Source of the DNA: an uncultured Pelagibacteraceae bacterium
GTDB lineage: Bacteria; Pseudomonadota; Alphaproteobacteria; Pelagibacterales; Pelagibacteraceae
Reading direction: 5' to 3'
NCBI GenBank assembly: GCA_902515205.1
Contig: CABXTU010000003.1
Location: forward strand, 1-64,000
Length of the DNA stretch: 64,000 nucleotides
A program made the position numbers and the translations under genes. The notes beneath the pieces are model-generated. The model had not been told where the DNA came from. It worked only from the letters and a program-made list of their open reading frames with translations, and made no database searches. Positions 61,414-64,000 of this stretch are shown here, in pieces (the stretch's first letter is position 1; every line of letters starts with the position of its first letter).

Positions 61414-62072
61414 AAGATTTAGATCAATCAATTATTAAATTTGATCATGATGAAAATTTTAAAAATGATGATTTTCTTATTTCCAAAAGCAATATGCATG
61501 TTATGAATATTATTAATAAATGGCCAAAATGGGAAAGAAAATTTTTAAATGTTAGTGGTGAGAAATACTCTGGTAAATCTCATATTGTTAGTATTTTTTT
61601 AAAAAAATTTAAAGGAATTATATTTAATTCAAAAAAAATTGAAAATAAAGATGTTAAAAAAATTAAGATTCACCAGAATATTATAATTGAAGATGTAGAT
61701 AGTAATATTGATGAAAAATTGTTATTTTCCATTTTAAATTTAATAGAACAAGACAATAAATATTTAATAGTTACTTCAATTAGGCCAATCGTAAATATAA
61801 ATTTTCAATTAAATGATCTTAAATCAAGATTTAAAAATTTTCTTTTACAAAATATTGAAAAGCCAGATGATGAATTATTGTTTGCTTTAATTTTAAAAAA
61901 TTTATCAGATCGCCAAATAATTTTAGATAAGAAATTAGTTAATTATATAATTAAAAGAATTGACAGATCTTATGGTAAAATATTTGATTTCATATATAAA
62001 ATTGACGAAATTAGTTTAAAAAGAAAAAAATCAATAGATTTAAAACTAATTAAAGAAGCTTTAGGAGAATAA
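61410..62072 (+). CDS. hda: Hda-like DnaA-family ATPase
   Basis: AAA+ protein of about 220 aa resembling DnaA domain III, similar to HdaA/Hda, which inactivates DnaA by stimulating ATP hydrolysis with the sliding clamp. The P-loop is SGEKYSGKSHIVS, Walker B is IIIEDVDS, and an Arg-containing sensor lies in LKSRFKNFL. The start at 61410 (ATGA overlap) is better than the track start. No clear clamp-binding motif is visible at the N-terminus (DQSIIKFD is a candidate). It keeps the alphaproteobacterial purM-DUF2066-hda position. Confidence 0.86.
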   Translation: MKDLDQSIIKFDHDENFKNDDFLISKSNMHVMNIINKWPKWERKFLNVSGEKYSGKSHIVSIFLKKFKGIIFNSKKIENKDVKKIKIHQNIIIEDVDSNIDEKLLFSILNLIEQDNKYLIVTSIRPIVNINFQLNDLKSRFKNFLLQNIEKPDDELLFALILKNLSDRQIILDKKLVNYIIKRIDRSYGKIFDFIYKIDEISLKRKKSIDLKLIKEALGE

Positions 62073-63857
62073 TTGAATAAATATAGAAGTCATAAATGTA
62101 ATGAGTTGAGACATAAAGATGTAGGAAACAAAGTACTTCTTGCAGGATGGATAAATAAGAAACGTGATCATGGTAATCTATTATTTATTGATCTTAGGGA
62201 TAATTATGGTGTTACCCAATGTATAATAGACAAAGAGAATAAAAATTTTTCTATTTTGGAAAAAATTCAGCTTGAAACTGTCATTAGAATTGAGGGAAAT
62301 GTTATAGATAGAAGCAATGACACTATAAATAAAGATCTTGATACAGGAGAAATCGAAGTTGTAATAGAAAGTTTTGATATTCTAGGTAATTGTAAAGAAC
62401 TTCCATTGCCAGTTTTCAGTGATCAAGAATATGCAGAAGAAATTAGGTTAAAATATAGATTTTTAGATTTAAGGAGAAAAAAATTACATGAAAATATTAT
62501 TTTGAGATCAAAGGTAATTTCTTTTATTAGAAACGAAATGATTAAGATGGGATTCTTGGAATTTCAAACTCCGATACTTACATCTTCAAGCCCAGAAGGC
62601 GCTAGAGATTTTCTTGTTCCAAGCAGACTAAATCCAGGAAAATTTTACGCACTACCTCAAGCACCACAACAATTTAAACAACTTGTTATGGTTTCAGGTT
62701 TTGATAAGTATTTTCAAATTGCCCCTTGTTTTAGAGATGAAGATGCAAGAGCTGATCGAAGCCCTGGTGAATTTTATCAATTAGATTTAGAAATGTCTTT
62801 TGTAGAGCAAGAAGATATTTTTGATATAGTTGAAAAATTATTAGTTAAAACATTTAAAAATTTTTCAAGTAAAAAACTAATGTTTGAGAAATTTCCAAGA
62901 ATTTCATATGCAAACTCTATGATGAAATATGGAACAGATAAACCTGACTTAAGAAATCCATTGATTATTCAAGATGTAACAGAAATTTTTTTAAGAGAAG
63001 ATGTAAAATTTGATATATTTAAAAAACTTATTAATTCTGGCTCTAAAGTAAGATGTATTATTACTAAGAATACTAAAAATAAACCTAGAAGTTTTTTTGA
63101 TAATATTGATAAATGGGCCAAGGATCAAGGAGCTTCAGGTTTAGCTTATTTTACATTTGAAAAAGAGCAAGAAATTTCAGCAAAAGGACCAGTAGGTAAG
63201 TTTTTTTCTTCTGAAGCTTTAAAAGAAATTATGAAAAAAACAAATGCCGAAAACGGGGATAGTATTTTTTTGGCATGTAGTAAGGAGGAAGAATTAAAAA
63301 AAATTACTTCTTTGGCTAGAGAAAAAATTGCCAGAGACTTAGATTTAATTGATGAAAACTTATTCGCTTTCTGTTGGATAGTAGATTACCCAATGTTTGA
63401 ATTGGATGATAAAACTAAAAAAATAGTGTTTAGTCATAATCCTTTTTCCATGCCACAGGGAAATATAAATGAAATAAACTTTAATAAACCTTTAGATATT
63501 ATCGCATATCAGTACGATATTGTTTGTAATGGCATCGAGCTATCCTCTGGCGCAATTAGAAATCATATTCCAGAATTAATGTATAAATTATTTTCTATTG
63601 CAGGGTATGATAAAAAAATAGTTGACAAAAAATTTACAGGTATGATTAATGCCCTTAGTTACGGGGCCCCACCTCATGGAGGCATAGCCCCTGGAATTGA
63701 TAGATTAATTATGCTTTTGGCAAATGAAAAAAATATAAGAGAGGTTACAATGTTTCCAATGAATCAAAATGCTCAAGACCTTATGATGAATGCACCATCT
63801 TATATAAATGAAGATCAACTAAAAGATCTAGGTTTATTTCTAAAAGTAAAAAAATAG
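62073..63857 (+). CDS. aspS: Aspartyl-tRNA synthetase, TTG start
   Basis: Class II synthetase of 594 aa, bacterial type. An OB-fold anticodon domain (VLLAGWINKKRDHGNLLFIDLRDNYG), motif 2 with CFRDEDARADRSPGEFYQLDLEMSF and motif 3 with PHGGIAPGIDRLIMLL flank the bacterial GAD insertion. It starts with TTG immediately after the hda stop; no ATG precedes the OB fold. It may be nondiscriminating if the genome uses the transamidation route for Asn-tRNA, but this cannot be read here. Confidence 0.96.
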   Translation: MNKYRSHKCNELRHKDVGNKVLLAGWINKKRDHGNLLFIDLRDNYGVTQCIIDKENKNFSILEKIQLETVIRIEGNVIDRSNDTINKDLDTGEIEVVIESFDILGNCKELPLPVFSDQEYAEEIRLKYRFLDLRRKKLHENIILRSKVISFIRNEMIKMGFLEFQTPILTSSSPEGARDFLVPSRLNPGKFYALPQAPQQFKQLVMVSGFDKYFQIAPCFRDEDARADRSPGEFYQLDLEMSFVEQEDIFDIVEKLLVKTFKNFSSKKLMFEKFPRISYANSMMKYGTDKPDLRNPLIIQDVTEIFLREDVKFDIFKKLINSGSKVRCIITKNTKNKPRSFFDNIDKWAKDQGASGLAYFTFEKEQEISAKGPVGKFFSSEALKEIMKKTNAENGDSIFLACSKEEELKKITSLAREKIARDLDLIDENLFAFCWIVDYPMFELDDKTKKIVFSHNPFSMPQGNINEINFNKPLDIIAYQYDIVCNGIELSSGAIRNHIPELMYKLFSIAGYDKKIVDKKFTGMINALSYGAPPHGGIAPGIDRLIMLLANEKNIREVTMFPMNQNAQDLMMNAPSYINEDQLKDLGLFLKVKK

Positions 63858-63858
63858 T

Positions 63859-64000
63859 TTATTTCTTTCCCTTAAGACTTATTTTTACATCAGATAAATC
63901 TACCAAATTTTTCTTATAGTTGTTTCTTACAAATCCTTTACTTGTGATATCTTTTACAATTTTTAATAATTGGTTCTGGTCATCAGAATTTTGCTCGTCA
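63859..64000 (-). CDS. C-terminal end of an unidentified protein (partial)
   Basis: On the minus strand an open frame enters from the window edge and ends at a TAA at 63859-63861. The last 46 residues read from DEQNSDDQNQLLKIVKDI to SDVKISLKGKK. They contain a short helical and basic tail without any motif that I recognise. The stop is 1 nt from the convergent aspS stop, so a real gene fits the compact layout. Confidence 0.6.
   Translation of the reverse strand, partial: DEQNSDDQNQLLKIVKDITSKGFVRNNYKKNLVDLSDVKISLKGKK

Overview
The window looks like a stretch of a SAR11-type (Candidatus Pelagibacterales) alphaproteobacterial chromosome. This is inferred from very AT-rich sequence (roughly 30% GC by eye), almost no intergenic DNA, pervasive 1-50 nt gene overlaps, and alphaproteobacterial gene orders (rpsF-rpsR-rplI-dnaB; lptF-lptG-lptD-surA-pdxA-rsmA; purM-purN beside DUF2066-hda). 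The transporter load is heavy in amino-acid ABC systems, and a tandem glycine riboswitch precedes gcvT. No rRNA, tRNA, IS element, prophage or CRISPR array was seen. The longest non-coding gaps are under 200 bp.

Layout. 1-4.4 kb: the end of a branched-chain/amide amino-acid ABC transporter (livM-livG-livF) that runs through overlapping starts and stops into azlC-azlD and a GlaH/CsiD-like Fe(II)/2-oxoglutarate oxygenase. 4.6-5.3 kb: a small exported beta-barrel-like protein with its own terminator. 5.3-11.3 kb: a ProC-like reductase followed by a second Liv system (livG-livF-livH-livM), facing a convergent substrate-binding protein. 11.4-16.4 kb: a TerC-type membrane protein, two exported TPR proteins, and the 5-oxoprolinase genes pxpA (minus) and pxpBC (plus) with a DMT permease. 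16.4-20.9 kb: glycine riboswitch and gcvT-gcvH-gcvP. 20.9-25.9 kb: a lipid-modification-like cluster (COG2907 flavoprotein, DUF1365, CFA-synthase-like methyltransferase, DUF3833 lipoprotein, SDR, TspO).

25.9-31.3 kb: a DAO-type oxidoreductase, then a minus-strand run of NifU/SufU-like scaffold, HPP protein, NAD-formate dehydrogenase, MsrA and SelO. 31.4-34.2 kb: DMT permease, glycine-amidinotransferase-like enzyme, and a highly charged coiled-coil protein. 34.3-46.9 kb: cytidylate kinase, MFS and DMT carriers, gshA-gshB, a PhnZ/MIOX-like HD protein, purF-cvpA, an RND/MMPL exporter, dnaB and three ribosomal proteins. 47.0-49.6 kb: fabD-fabG-acpP-gmk, without the usual fabF. 49.6-56.8 kb: outer-membrane LPS assembly genes with pdxA and rsmA. 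56.9-64 kb: pepA, ndk, purM-purN, DUF2066, hda-like, aspS and the end of one unidentified gene.

The genes together describe a streamlined marine heterotroph that lives on imported amino acids and C1 compounds. Glycine is sensed by RNA and split by the cleavage system, formate is oxidised to CO2 with NADH gain, oxoproline is recycled, and glutathione, MsrA and SelO cover redox stress. The least explained parts are the Liv-AzlCD-GlaH operon, the amidinotransferase with its permease, the PhnZ/MIOX-like HD protein, the TPR pair attached to pxpA, and the CFA-like lipid cluster. None of these is proven to be new; each is flagged with a test.
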